NCBI GenBank assembly: GCA_023422775.1
Contig: JAFAGM010000032.1
Location: 1 to 38,815 of the forward strand
Length of the DNA stretch: 38,815 nucleotides
Direction: 5' to 3'
Source of the DNA: Pseudomonadota bacterium
GTDB lineage: Bacteria > Pseudomonadota > Alphaproteobacteria > Rhizobiales > Xanthobacteraceae
This document shows positions 1 to 8,120 of the stretch, in pieces. The notes beneath the pieces were generated by a model, which saw nothing but the letters and a program-made list of their open reading frames with translations, searched no databases and was not told the origin of the DNA. Every line of letters begins with the position of its first letter. The first letter of the stretch is position 1. The position numbers were made by a program, and so were the translations under genes.

Positions 1-33
1 CCTCCGGAAGAGCAGCCCGAAGAGGACGAATAG
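1..33 (+). CDS. rpoZ: 3' end of a gene, probably RNA polymerase omega subunit (partial)
   Basis: Only the last ten codons are in the window. They read as an acidic tail (PPEEQPEEDE) followed by TAG. Alphaproteobacterial omega subunits end in a Glu/Asp/Pro-rich tail, and rpoZ commonly sits just upstream of the relA/spoT gene, which is the next gene here. The identification rests on that synteny and tail composition, not on any domain that can be seen. A strong intrinsic terminator follows 45 bases later. Confidence 0.5.
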   Translation, partial: PPEEQPEEDE

Positions 34-77
34 TCCGGATTTTCGGCTCGTTACGTCGCCACTCTCCCCGATCTGTG

Positions 78-114
78 AAAGGCCCGGATATTTGTCCGGG
101 CCTTTGCTTTTGTT
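78..114 (+). terminator. Rho-independent terminator after rpoZ
   Basis: Perfect 11-bp stem: AAAGGCCCGGA (78-88) pairs with TCCGGGCCTTT (95-105) around a 6-nt loop, followed by a T-rich tail (GCTTTTGTT). It separates the upstream gene from rsh, so rsh needs its own promoter within about 116-326. I could not assign that promoter, and nothing else was seen in that stretch. Confidence 0.88.
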
Positions 115-326
115 CACGTTTTTGCGGCTACGATGCGTGCCGGCGGGCGCAGTCCAGGCCGGCTGGCTCGATTCGCCGTATCCGGGTCGCCGATTTGGCA
201 CTGGCCGGCTACGAGCCATGCGAAAGTGAACGTTTGGTGGCCGGAATGGGGGTGCAGCCCCGTTCGAAAACGCATTAGATTTGAGATGGCGGCACGACGG
301 GTCCGCGGGAAAAGGGCAGTGAATTA

Positions 327-2621
327 ATGGCGTATTGGCGCCGAAATCCCCGGCAAATGCAGGCCGCAACCAACCAGGTCGCGGCCGCGCCGACGTCGTC
401 TGTGACGGAACGGCCCAAGTCACCGCGCTCGCGCATGATGCGGCAATACGATCTGGTCGAGCGCGTCCGGTCGTACAACCCCGATACAAACGAAGACCTG
501 CTCAATCGCGCCTATGTCTACGCCATGAAGGCGCACGGCACGCAAACGCGCGCCTCCGGGGATCCCTATTTCTCGCATCCGCTCGAAGTCGCGGCGATCC
601 TGACCAATCTCAAGCTCGACGACGCCACCATCGTCGCTGCCCTGCTGCACGACACCATCGAGGACACCGAGGCGACGCGCGCCGAAATCGACCATGTGTT
701 CGGCCACGAGATCGGCGTGCTGGTCGAGGGCCTGACCAAGCTGAAGCGGCTCGAACTGGTCTCGCGCGAGGCCAAGCAGGCCGAGAATTTGCGCAAGCTT
801 TTGCTTGCGATCGCCGACGACGTTCGCGTGCTGCTGATCAAGCTTGCCGACCGCCTGCACAACATGCGCACGCTGGAATTCGTGCCTCCCGCCTCGCGCC
901 GCCGCATCGCAGAAGAGACGCTGGACATCTATGCGCCGCTCGCCGGCCGCATGGGTATGCAGGAGATGCGCGAGGAGCTCGAGGATCTTTCGTTCCATAC
1001 GCTCGATCCGGAAGCCTATGCGGTGGTGAAGCAGCGGCTCGATGCGCTCGCCGACCGCAACCGCAACCTCATCGGCGAGATCGAAAGCCAGCTCTCCAAG
1101 AACCTGCAGAAGAACGGCATCACCGCGCGCGTCTACGGCCGCCGCAAGCAACCGTTTTCGATCTGGACCAAGATGGAGCGCAAGTCGGTCGGTTTCGAAC
1201 AGCTTTCCGACATCTACGGCTTCCGCGTCGTGATGCAGGATGTCGAAGCCTGCTACCGCGCGCTCGGCGTGGTCCACACCACCTGGCCGGTGGTGCCCGG
1301 CCGCTTCAAGGACTACATCTCGACCCCGAAGCAGAACGACTACCGTTCGCTGCACACCACCGTGATCGGTCCCGGCAACCAGCGCGTGGAGTTGCAGATC
1401 CGTACCGAGGAAATGAATCAGATCGCGGAATTCGGTATCGCCGCGCATGCGTTCTACAAGGAAGGCATGGGCTCGCCGACCGAGCGGCTGAAGCATGAGT
1501 CCAACGCCTTTGCCTGGCTTCGCCACACCGTCGGCATCCTGTCCGAAAGCGCCAATCCGGAAGAGTTTCTCGAGCACACCAAGCTCGAACTGTTCCACGA
1601 CCAGGTGTTCTGCTTCACGCCGAAAGGCAAGCTGATCGCGCTGCCGCGCCAGGCCAATGTGATCGATTTCGCCTATGCCGTTCACACCGACGTCGGCAAC
1701 TCGGCGGTCGGCTGCAAGATCAACGGCAAGTTCGCGCCCTTGTCGTCCGAACTGCAGAACGGCGACGAAGTCGAGGTCTTGACCTCGGTCGCCCAGTCGG
1801 CGCCGCCCTCGGCCTGGGAATCGCTCGCCGTCACCGGCAAGGCCCGCGCCGCGATCCGCCGCGCGACGCGGACCGCGGTGCGCGATCAATATGCCGGTCT
1901 CGGCCGCCGCATTGTCGATCGCCTGTTTGCCCGCGCCAAGATCGAGTATGCCGACGACAAGCTGAAGGGCGCACTTCCAAGGCTGGCGCGCACCTCGATC
2001 GAGGACGTGATGGCCTCTGTCGGCCGCGGTGAACTCAAGGCCTCCGACGTCGCCCGCGCGATGTATCCTGACTACAAGGAAGAGCGGATGGTGCGCTACG
2101 GGGCCAGGAAGAGCCTCGCGGTGAAACTGAAGCTGAAATCGCCGCCGCCGCATCCGGCGCGCAGCGCCTCCGTCATCCCGGTGCGCGGGATCAATTCGGA
2201 TTTGCCGGTCAAGTTCGCGCCGAACGGCGGTGCCGTGCCGGGCGACCGCATCGTCGGCATCGTGACGCCAGGCGAGGGGATCACGATCTATCCGATCCAG
2301 TCGCCGGCTCTGAAGGATTTTGAGGAGGAGCCGGAGCGCTGGCTCGACGTCCGCTGGGATATCGACGAGACCATGCCGCAGCGCTTCCCGGCGCGGATCC
2401 TGGTCCACAACGTCAACGAGCCCGGCAGCCTCGCCCAGGTCGCCACCGTGATCGCCGAGCATGACGGCAATATCGATAACATCAGCATGTCGCGCCGTTC
2501 GCCCGACTTCACCGAACTCACGATCGACCTTGAGGTCTATGACCTTAAGCATCTCAGCGCTATCATCGCCCAGTTGCGCGCCAAGGCCGTGGTCGCACGG
2601 GTCGAGCGCGTCAATGGGTAG
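327..2621 (+). CDS. rsh: Bifunctional (p)ppGpp synthetase/hydrolase, RelA/SpoT (Rsh)
   Basis: Makes and degrades the alarmone (p)ppGpp, the cytoplasmic stringent-response signal. The 764 residues have the full long-RSH layout. An HD hydrolase domain covers about 60-210, with YFSHPLEV (H84), LLHDTIEDT (H108/D109) and KLADRLHNMRTL. The synthetase domain is about 255-390, with RFKDYISTPKQNDYRSLHTT and VELQIRTEEM. A TGS domain lies about 425-490, and an ACT domain at the C terminus (about 685-760, starting near FPARILVHNVNEPGSL). Both catalytic halves look intact, so it is probably the single bifunctional enzyme usual in this group. The ATG at 327 has an AGGG about 10 nt upstream; the conserved part of the family begins near MMRQYDLV, about 38 residues in, but no ribosome site precedes that Met. 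Confidence 0.95.
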   Translation: MAYWRRNPRQMQAATNQVAAAPTSSVTERPKSPRSRMMRQYDLVERVRSYNPDTNEDLLNRAYVYAMKAHGTQTRASGDPYFSHPLEVAAILTNLKLDDATIVAALLHDTIEDTEATRAEIDHVFGHEIGVLVEGLTKLKRLELVSREAKQAENLRKLLLAIADDVRVLLIKLADRLHNMRTLEFVPPASRRRIAEETLDIYAPLAGRMGMQEMREELEDLSFHTLDPEAYAVVKQRLDALADRNRNLIGEIESQLSKNLQKNGITARVYGRRKQPFSIWTKMERKSVGFEQLSDIYGFRVVMQDVEACYRALGVVHTTWPVVPGRFKDYISTPKQNDYRSLHTTVIGPGNQRVELQIRTEEMNQIAEFGIAAHAFYKEGMGSPTERLKHESNAFAWLRHTVGILSESANPEEFLEHTKLELFHDQVFCFTPKGKLIALPRQANVIDFAYAVHTDVGNSAVGCKINGKFAPLSSELQNGDEVEVLTSVAQSAPPSAWESLAVTGKARAAIRRATRTAVRDQYAGLGRRIVDRLFARAKIEYADDKLKGALPRLARTSIEDVMASVGRGELKASDVARAMYPDYKEERMVRYGARKSLAVKLKLKSPPPHPARSASVIPVRGINSDLPVKFAPNGGAVPGDRIVGIVTPGEGITIYPIQSPALKDFEEEPERWLDVRWDIDETMPQRFPARILVHNVNEPGSLAQVATVIAEHDGNIDNISMSRRSPDFTELTIDLEVYDLKHLSAIIAQLRAKAVVARVERVNG

Positions 2622-2640
2622 AACTTCATGCACCACCGGT

Positions 2641-2743
2641 GACCCTCATGGTGAGGAGGCGCGAAGCGCCGTCTCGAACCATGCGGCCCGGCTGGTGGCT
2701 CTCATCCTTCGAGACGCGCTTCGCGCTCCTCAGGATGAGGGTC
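2641..2743. repeat. Palindromic intergenic repeat (CTCATC/GGATGAGGGTC family)
   Basis: Two arms of about 42 nt, 2641-2683 and 2702-2743, are near-perfect reverse complements. Each holds GACCCTCAT, GAGGAG(G)CGCGAAGCGC and GTCTCGAA. Both arms contain a smaller palindrome (GCGCGAAGCGC type). It fills most of the gap between rsh and pdxJ. Elements like this are common between genes in Bradyrhizobium (from memory). It could act as a structured mRNA spacer, since rsh and pdxJ point the same way. Confidence 0.8.
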
Positions 2744-2771
2744 GTCCAACAGGATTTGCTGCGAGTCCGTG

Positions 2772-3539
2772 ATGTCCAAAACTCCACCGCTGCGCCTCGG
2801 CGTCAACATCGATCACGTCGCAACCTTGCGCAACGCGCGGGGAGGCGCGCGGCCGGATCCGGTGCGCGCCGCGCTTACGGCGATCGAGGCCGGCGCCGAT
2901 GGCATCACCGCGCATCTGCGGGAGGACCGCCGTCATATCCGCGACGCCGACATGACGCGCCTCAAGGCCGAGATATCAAAGCCGCTGAATTTCGAGATGG
3001 CGGCGACCGAGGACATGCTGCGGATATCGCTTGCCACCCGGCCCCATGCGGTCTGCCTGGTGCCTGAACGGCGCGAGGAACTCACGACCGAGGGCGGGCT
3101 CGACGTGGTCGGCCAGCACAATGCGCTGGCGCCTTTCATCGCGCGGCTCAACGATGCCGGCATCCGGGTGTCGCTGTTCATCTCCGCCGATCCCGCCCAG
3201 ATCGAAATGGCGGCAAGGCTGCGTGCGCCTGTGATCGAGATCCACACCGGCGGCTGGTGCGATGCCGTGGTCGACGGTCATGCGGCAAAGGCCGAGGCGG
3301 AGTGGCAGCGGATCGTTGCCGGTGCCGCATTGGCGCGCGCTGCGGGGCTCGAGGTTCACGCCGGCCACGGCCTCGACTACCAGACCGCCGAGACGATTTC
3401 CGCGCTGCCCGAGATCGCCGAACTCAACATCGGCTATTTCATGATGGGGGAGGCGCTGTTCGTGGGTCTTGGCGAGACCGTGCGGCAGATGCGCGCCGCC
3501 ATGGACCGCGGCCGGCAGCGGATCGCGGGCCGGCCATGA
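2772..3539 (+). CDS. pdxJ: Pyridoxine 5'-phosphate synthase PdxJ
   Basis: Condenses 3-amino-2-oxopropyl phosphate with deoxyxylulose 5-phosphate in the last step of the DXP-dependent vitamin B6 pathway; cytoplasmic TIM barrel. The 255 residues match the family size. Recognisable signatures are GVNIDHVATLRNARGG near the N terminus, HLREDRRHI, the HAGHGLDYQT active-site histidine region, and ELNIGYFMMGEALFVGL near the end. I recall NIGH in many homologues, so the Tyr in NIGY is mildly unusual. A GTG at 2769 directly precedes the ATG at 2772; the ATG is preferred. The TGA stop overlaps the ATG of acpS (ATGA), so the two are translationally coupled. This pdxJ-acpS order is classic in proteobacteria. 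Confidence 0.95.
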   Translation: MSKTPPLRLGVNIDHVATLRNARGGARPDPVRAALTAIEAGADGITAHLREDRRHIRDADMTRLKAEISKPLNFEMAATEDMLRISLATRPHAVCLVPERREELTTEGGLDVVGQHNALAPFIARLNDAGIRVSLFISADPAQIEMAARLRAPVIEIHTGGWCDAVVDGHAAKAEAEWQRIVAGAALARAAGLEVHAGHGLDYQTAETISALPEIAELNIGYFMMGEALFVGLGETVRQMRAAMDRGRQRIAGRP

Positions 3540-3955
3540 TCATCGGGATCGGTTCCGACCTGATCGACATCACCCGGGTGGCCAGGGTGATCGAGCGCCA
3601 CGGCGACCGCTTCCTCGATCGCATCTTCACCGACGCCGAGCGGGCCAGGGCGGCGCGCCGCTCCAACAGCAAAAAGATGGAAGTGGCGACCTATGCCAAG
3701 CGATTCGCCGCCAAGGAGGCCTGTTCCAAGGCGCTGGGCACCGGCATCCGCCGCGGCGTCTGGTGGCGGGACATGGGGGTGGTGAACCTCCCGGGGGGCC
3801 GTCCGACCATGGAGCTGACCGGCGGCGCGCTGGCCCGGCTGGAGGCATTGACGCCGGAGGGGTTCGAGGCACGAATTGATCTGTCGATTACCGACGATTG
3901 GCCGCTGGCGCAGGCCTTCGTCATAATTTCGGCGGTAGCGCCCGGCAAATCATGA
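3536..3955 (+). CDS. acpS: Holo-[acyl-carrier-protein] synthase AcpS
   Basis: Transfers 4'-phosphopantetheine from CoA to apo-ACP, activating fatty acid synthesis. The 139-residue length is typical. The N terminus has the Mg-binding motif GIGSDLIDITR, and the second conserved block is KRFAAKEACSKALGTG, with the catalytic Glu in AAKEA. The ATG at 3536 overlaps the pdxJ stop by 4 nt. A longer reading frame extends upstream in phase, but it lies inside pdxJ, and the family N terminus (MIIGIGSD) fixes the start at 3536. Confidence 0.95.
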   Translation: MIIGIGSDLIDITRVARVIERHGDRFLDRIFTDAERARAARRSNSKKMEVATYAKRFAAKEACSKALGTGIRRGVWWRDMGVVNLPGGRPTMELTGGALARLEALTPEGFEARIDLSITDDWPLAQAFVIISAVAPGKS

Positions 3956-4234
3956 ATCGTGCAGCGTGCGCGCCGGGGAAGTGTGACAAGACTAAAAAAT
4001 CTTTGAATTATCAATGGATTGGAAAGTTTTTACCAGGCGCTTGATTGCGTGCCCACGAACAACCGTCTAAAACGCCGCTGCGAGAACTTCGAGCCGGGAC
4101 CGATTCAGGTTAGCGCCGGAATTGGCCCTCAACAGCAGTATTGAGGCCGTATTCCGGACGCGAACGGATAGCGATTCGCGCGTGGAAAACGTTCTGCCAC
4201 CGTGCGGGCGAAGCTCGCGGGAATTGGGAAAGCG

Positions 4235-4993
4235 ATGAGTGTGACATCCGGCACTAAATCTGAAAGCGGCTTGGGTGAAACCATCCGCGTCGTCATCCAC
4301 GCTCTCCTGATCGCGCTGGTGATCCGAACCTTCCTGTTCCAGCCCTTCAACATCCCGTCGGGATCGATGAAGGCGACGCTTCTGGTCGGCGACTATCTGT
4401 TCGTTTCGAAGTATTCCTACGGCTATAGCCACTACTCGATCCCGCTGTCGCCGCCGCTGTTCTCCGGGCGCATCTTCGGCTCCGAGCCGAACCGCGGCGA
4501 CATCGTCGTGTTCCGGCTGCCCAAGGACGACTCCACCGATTACATCAAGCGCGTGATCGGGCTGCCGGGCGACCGCATCCAGATGCGGGAAGGCCTGCTC
4601 CACATCAACGACAAGCCGGTCAAGCGCGAGCGCCTGTCCGACTTCATCGGCGAAGACCCCTGCGGCTCCGACGCCACCGCGCGCGTCAAGCGCTGGAAGG
4701 AGACGCTGCCGAACGGCGTCAGCTACGAGTCGCTCGATTGCGTCGACAACGGCTTCTACGACAACACCAACGTCTACACCGTGCCGCCGGGCCACTACTT
4801 CATGATGGGCGACAACCGGGACAACTCGACCGACAGCCGCGTCTTGTCTGCGGTCGGCTATGTGCCGTTCGAGAATATCGTCGGCCGGGCGCAGATGATC
4901 TTCTTCTCCATTGCCGAGGGCGAACACGCCTGGATGTTCTGGCGCTGGCCGACCGCGGTACGCTGGAATCGTATCTTCTCAATCGTGCGATGA
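4235..4993 (+). CDS. lepB: Signal peptidase I (LepB/SipF type)
   Basis: Membrane serine protease that removes Sec signal peptides outside the inner membrane. The 252 residues contain one N-terminal transmembrane segment (about 18-36, VVIHALLIALVIRTFLF). Box B follows with the catalytic serine (PSGSMKATLL, Ser44), then the catalytic lysine box (DYIKRVIGLPGD, Lys105), and box E (MMGDNRDNSTDSR). The ATG at 4235 is chosen because GGGAAAG lies just upstream. A GTG in phase at 4202 would add 11 residues with no ribosome site. The last base pair of the stop overlaps the rnc ATG (ATGA), so lepB-rnc-era form one coupled operon. The 279-nt gap after acpS (3956-4234) is comparatively AT-rich and probably holds the operon promoter, but I cannot place it. 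Confidence 0.94.
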   Translation: MSVTSGTKSESGLGETIRVVIHALLIALVIRTFLFQPFNIPSGSMKATLLVGDYLFVSKYSYGYSHYSIPLSPPLFSGRIFGSEPNRGDIVVFRLPKDDSTDYIKRVIGLPGDRIQMREGLLHINDKPVKRERLSDFIGEDPCGSDATARVKRWKETLPNGVSYESLDCVDNGFYDNTNVYTVPPGHYFMMGDNRDNSTDSRVLSAVGYVPFENIVGRAQMIFFSIAEGEHAWMFWRWPTAVRWNRIFSIVR

Positions 4994-5808
4994 ACGACGA
5001 GACAGCGATCATTCCTGATCCTGCGACCTCGGGCGAGCCGGGCCGGCAGGAGGATGCCGGCCGCGAAGCCGCGCCGAAGAAAAAGCGCGGCAAGGCCGGA
5101 GCAAAGGCTGCGGTCGCGGCGATCGAAGGTCGCATCGGCTACAAGTTTTCCGATCCCGCGCTGCTGACGACTGCGTTCACGCATGTCTCCGCGCTGAAGC
5201 CCGCGACGCGCCACCGCGCCGACAGCTATCAGCGCCTCGAGTTTCTCGGCGACCATGTGCTGGGGCTTATCATCTCCGACATGCTCTACCGCGCCTATCC
5301 GCGGGCCGACGAGGGCGAACTTTCGAAGCGCCTGGCCGATCTGGTGCGCAAGGAAAGCTGTGCCGACGTGGCGAAGTCGCTCGGGCTGCTCGATGACATC
5401 AAGCTCGGCGCGGTCGGCGCGGGCGCGGGCGCGCGGCTGCGCAAGTCCGTGCTCGGCGACATCTGCGAGGCGGTGATCGGCGCGATCTATCTCGACGGCG
5501 GCCATGCCGCGGCTTCGCAATTCGTCGAGCGCAACTGGGTGGAGCGGATGCGAAAGCCGCGACGGCCGCTGCGCGATCCCAAGACGGTGCTGCAGGAATG
5601 GGCCCAGAGCAAGGGCTTGCCGACGCCGGTCTATCGCGAGATCGAGCGCACCGGGCCGCATCACGATCCGCAATTCCGCGTCGCCGTCGATCTGCCGGGG
5701 CTGGCGCCTGCCGAAGGTGTGGGCGGCTCAAAGCGCGCGGCCGAAAAGGTCGCGGCGTCAGCGATGATCGAGCGCGAAGGCGTTGGTGGCAGCAGCAATG
5801 ACAGTTGA
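4990..5808 (+). CDS. rnc: Ribonuclease III
   Basis: Double-strand-specific endoribonuclease for rRNA precursors and sRNA-mRNA duplexes. The 272-residue protein has the RNase III signature YQRLEFLGDHVLGLII, with its acidic active-site residues. The second acidic block is LGDICEAVIGAIYLDGG, and a C-terminal dsRNA-binding domain runs from about DPKTVLQEWAQSKG to KRAAEKVAASAMI. An N-terminal extension of about 45 residues is acidic, then Lys-rich (PKKKRGKAGAKAA); this extra segment is not part of the core fold. The ATG overlaps the lepB stop by 4 nt, and the 3' end overlaps era by 11 nt. Confidence 0.95.
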   Translation: MNDETAIIPDPATSGEPGRQEDAGREAAPKKKRGKAGAKAAVAAIEGRIGYKFSDPALLTTAFTHVSALKPATRHRADSYQRLEFLGDHVLGLIISDMLYRAYPRADEGELSKRLADLVRKESCADVAKSLGLLDDIKLGAVGAGAGARLRKSVLGDICEAVIGAIYLDGGHAAASQFVERNWVERMRKPRRPLRDPKTVLQEWAQSKGLPTPVYREIERTGPHHDPQFRVAVDLPGLAPAEGVGGSKRAAEKVAASAMIEREGVGGSSNDS

Positions 5809-6727
5809 ACCGTCACCCGCCGCGGATTCCGGCGAGACCCGATGTGGTTTCGTTGCGCTGATCGGCGCGCCCAATGTCGGCAAGTCCACGCTGGTCAATT
5901 CCCTCGTCGGCTCCAAGGTCACGATCGTTTCCCGCAAGGTGCAGACGACGCGGGCGCTGATCCGCGGCATCGTGATCGAGGACAATGCCCAGATCATCCT
6001 GGTGGATACGCCCGGCATCTTCCTGCCGAAGCGCAGGCTCGACCGCGCCATGGTCTCCACCGCCTGGAGCGGCGCCCATGACGCCGACCTCGTCTGCGTG
6101 CTGCTCGATGCCAAGGCCGGCATCGACGAGGAGGCCGACGCGATCCTGAACAAGCTTGCGTCGGTGGCTCACCCCAAGATCCTCGTGCTGAACAAGATCG
6201 ACCTGATCCCGCGCGAGAAACTGCTGGCGCTGGCGCAGGCCGCCAACGAGCGCATGAAATTCGAGCACACCTTCATGATCTCGGCGCTGTCGGGCGATGG
6301 CGTCGACGATCTGCGCAAGGTCCTTGCGAAGATGGTGCCGCCGGGGCCGTTCCACTACCCGGAAGACCAGATGTCGGACGCGCCGATGCGGCATCTGGCG
6401 GCGGAAATCACCCGCGAAAAGATCTATCGTCAGTTGCACCAGGAGCTGCCGTATCAATCCACCGTCGAGACCGATAGCTGGACCGAGCGCAAGGACAAAT
6501 CGGTTCGTATCGAGCAGACGATTTTTGTCGAGCGCGAAAGCCAGCGCAAGATCGTGCTCGGCAAGGGCGGCGCCACCATCAAGTCGATCGGTGCCGAATC
6601 GCGCAAGGAGATCGCCGAAATCGTCGGCCAGCCCGTCCATCTGTTCCTGTTCGTCAAGGTGCGCGAGAACTGGGGCGACGATCCGGACCGCTACCGGGAA
6701 ATGGGACTCGAATTCCCCAGGGAATGA
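5798..6727 (+). CDS. era: GTPase Era
   Basis: Ras-like GTPase plus KH domain that binds the 3' end of 16S rRNA during 30S assembly. The 309 residues show the P-loop GAPNVGKST (23-31), a DTPG G3 motif, NKID as G4, and SALSG as G5. The C-terminal KH domain contains GKGGATIKSIGAESRKEI. The ATG at 5798 is preferred; a GTG at 5783 in phase would add five residues. It overlaps the rnc 3' end. The rnc-era pairing is the usual arrangement, placing an rRNA-processing nuclease with a ribosome assembly factor. Confidence 0.95.
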   Translation: MTVEPSPAADSGETRCGFVALIGAPNVGKSTLVNSLVGSKVTIVSRKVQTTRALIRGIVIEDNAQIILVDTPGIFLPKRRLDRAMVSTAWSGAHDADLVCVLLDAKAGIDEEADAILNKLASVAHPKILVLNKIDLIPREKLLALAQAANERMKFEHTFMISALSGDGVDDLRKVLAKMVPPGPFHYPEDQMSDAPMRHLAAEITREKIYRQLHQELPYQSTVETDSWTERKDKSVRIEQTIFVERESQRKIVLGKGGATIKSIGAESRKEIAEIVGQPVHLFLFVKVRENWGDDPDRYREMGLEFPRE

Positions 6728-6757
6728 CCAGGCAACGTCATTGCGAAGAACAAGCCG

Positions 6758-7138
6758 ATGAACATACCCCGGAACGTGCAGTGGTTTGAGGCGCTGCTAT
6801 ACATGTCGCTGACGCTGGATGCGGTGTCGGTGGCGTTTCAGGACCGCACCCCCAGGGGCGACATGACGGAGCAGATGATCAGCACGGCGACCGTGATGGC
6901 GGGCGGCCTGATCCTGCTATTGGTCTACTTCGTCTACCTGGCGGCCCAACGCCGCAAGAACTGGCCGCGCTGGGTGCTGGGCGCAGCCCTCGTGCTGTCG
7001 GTGCTCTCGCTGCTGCAGGCGATCGGCGTGAACGGCGTGCAGTTCGACAGCGGCATCGAGGTCGTCTCCTGCGCGCTGACGGCGGCCGGGCTCTATTTCT
7101 CCGCCACCGGCGACGCGGTTGGCTGGTTCAACGCGTAG
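6758..7138 (+). CDS. Small multi-pass membrane protein, unknown function
   Basis: The 126-residue protein has about four hydrophobic segments: one around VQWFEALLYMSLTLDAVSVAF, one around MAGGLILLLVYFVYLAA, one around WVLGAALVLSVLSLLQAIGV, and a weaker one near VVSCALTAAGLYF. Short basic loops (QRRKNWPR) separate them. There is no signal peptide or catalytic motif. It lies 30 nt after era and before recO on the same strand, so it may be cotranscribed with era. I do not recognise a named family; the even hydropathy and codon use argue that it is real. The ribosome site is weak (GAAGAA). Confidence 0.75.
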   Translation: MNIPRNVQWFEALLYMSLTLDAVSVAFQDRTPRGDMTEQMISTATVMAGGLILLLVYFVYLAAQRRKNWPRWVLGAALVLSVLSLLQAIGVNGVQFDSGIEVVSCALTAAGLYFSATGDAVGWFNA

Positions 7139-7147
7139 GTTTTCTCT

Positions 7148-7221
7148 GTCATTCTGGGGCGATGCGAAGCATCGAACCCGGAATCTCGAGATTCCGGGTT
7201 CGCTTCGCGCCCCGGAATGAC
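7148..7221. repeat. Palindromic intergenic repeat, copy 1 (GTCATTC...CTCGAG...GAATGAC)
   Basis: The outer arms GTCATTCTGGGGC (7148-7160) and GCCCCGGAATGAC (7209-7221) are inverted. A perfect 26-bp palindrome centred on CTCGAG occupies 7175-7200 (AACCCGGAAT on its left arm), and a small GATGCGAAGCATC hairpin lies between. The same architecture recurs at 31847-31926, which establishes it as a dispersed repeat within this window. Confidence 0.88.
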
Positions 7222-7269
7222 GGTCGAGAGAACACTGCGTCCCACCGCAATCTCCTGTAAGCTCCCGCC

Positions 7270-8022
7270 ATGGAATGGACCGACGAAGGCATCGTGCTCG
7301 GGGTGCGGCGGCATGGCGAATCTTCCGCCATCGTCGAACTGCTGACGCGCAGCCACGGCCGGCATCTCGGCCTGGTGCGGGGCGGTTCCTCGTCGCGGAT
7401 GCGGCCGCTGCTGCAGCCCGGCAACAGCGTCACTGCGGTGTGGCGGGCGCGGCTCGACGAGCACCTCGGCTATTACCAGCTCGAAGGCACGCGGCTGCGT
7501 GCGGCGACGCTATTGGCGTCCTCGCACGCGGTCTATGGAGTGACCCATCTGGCCTCGCTGGCGCGGCTGCTGCCCGAGCGCGATCCGCATGAAGACATCT
7601 ACGAGATGCTCGACCGCACGCTGGACGATTTCGACGATGCCGGCGGCGCGGCGGCGCATCTCATCCGGTTCGAACTTGCGATGCTCACCGAGCTCGGCTT
7701 CGGCCTCGATCTGGAAAACTGCGCCGCGACCGGCGCGACCGCGGACCTGATCTACGTCTCGCCGAAATCCGGCGGCGCGGTGTCGCGAGTGGCCGGCGAG
7801 CCTTACCGGGACCGGCTGCTGCGGCTGCCGGCCTTCCTCCGCGAAGGCGAGGGTGGCAAGAACGGCTGGTCGGATCAGGACCTGCAGGACGGCTTTCGCC
7901 TCACCGGCCTGTTCCTGCTCCGCCATGTGCTGGAACCACGCGGGCAGGGCCATTCGGACGCGCGGGACGGGTTCATCAACGCGGTGACGAGGAATCGGGC
8001 GCGAATCAGTTCCTCTGCCTGA
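7270..8022 (+). CDS. recO: DNA repair protein RecO
   Basis: RecFOR-pathway mediator that loads RecA onto SSB-coated single strands and anneals DNA. The 250 residues begin with the family N-terminal OB fold: MEWTDEGIVLGVRRHGESSAI, then ELLTRSHGRHLGLVRGG and QPGNSV. An all-helical C-terminal region follows, with FELAMLTELGFGLDLENCAATG being typical of RecO. It sits downstream of era, the usual era-recO order, separated here by a small membrane protein gene and a palindromic repeat. No clear Shine-Dalgarno precedes the ATG. Confidence 0.93.
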   Translation: MEWTDEGIVLGVRRHGESSAIVELLTRSHGRHLGLVRGGSSSRMRPLLQPGNSVTAVWRARLDEHLGYYQLEGTRLRAATLLASSHAVYGVTHLASLARLLPERDPHEDIYEMLDRTLDDFDDAGGAAAHLIRFELAMLTELGFGLDLENCAATGATADLIYVSPKSGGAVSRVAGEPYRDRLLRLPAFLREGEGGKNGWSDQDLQDGFRLTGLFLLRHVLEPRGQGHSDARDGFINAVTRNRARISSSA

Positions 8023-8038
8023 CTTGCTCCCTCCGTCT

Positions 8039-8066
8039 GGTCGTCCCTGCGAACGCAGGGGGCGAC
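8039..8066. repeat. Short inverted repeat after recO
   Basis: GTCGTCCCTGC (about 8040-8050) and GCAGGGGGCGAC (8055-8066) form a hairpin with a GAAC loop and a small bulge. This resembles another short intergenic palindrome common in Bradyrhizobium (from memory). It may serve as a terminator-like structure for recO, but no T-run follows. Confidence 0.5.
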
Positions 8067-8120
8067 GGCCGCCTTGATTCAATTCTTGCCCGATTCACCC
8101 GAAAAGTTTAACGCCTCCCC

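Noticed and set aside
420..2636. Long open frame antisense to rsh (738 codons)
   Set aside because: It mirrors the high-GC coding frame of rsh. It is Arg/His/Asp-rich without domains, and rsh itself is unmistakable.
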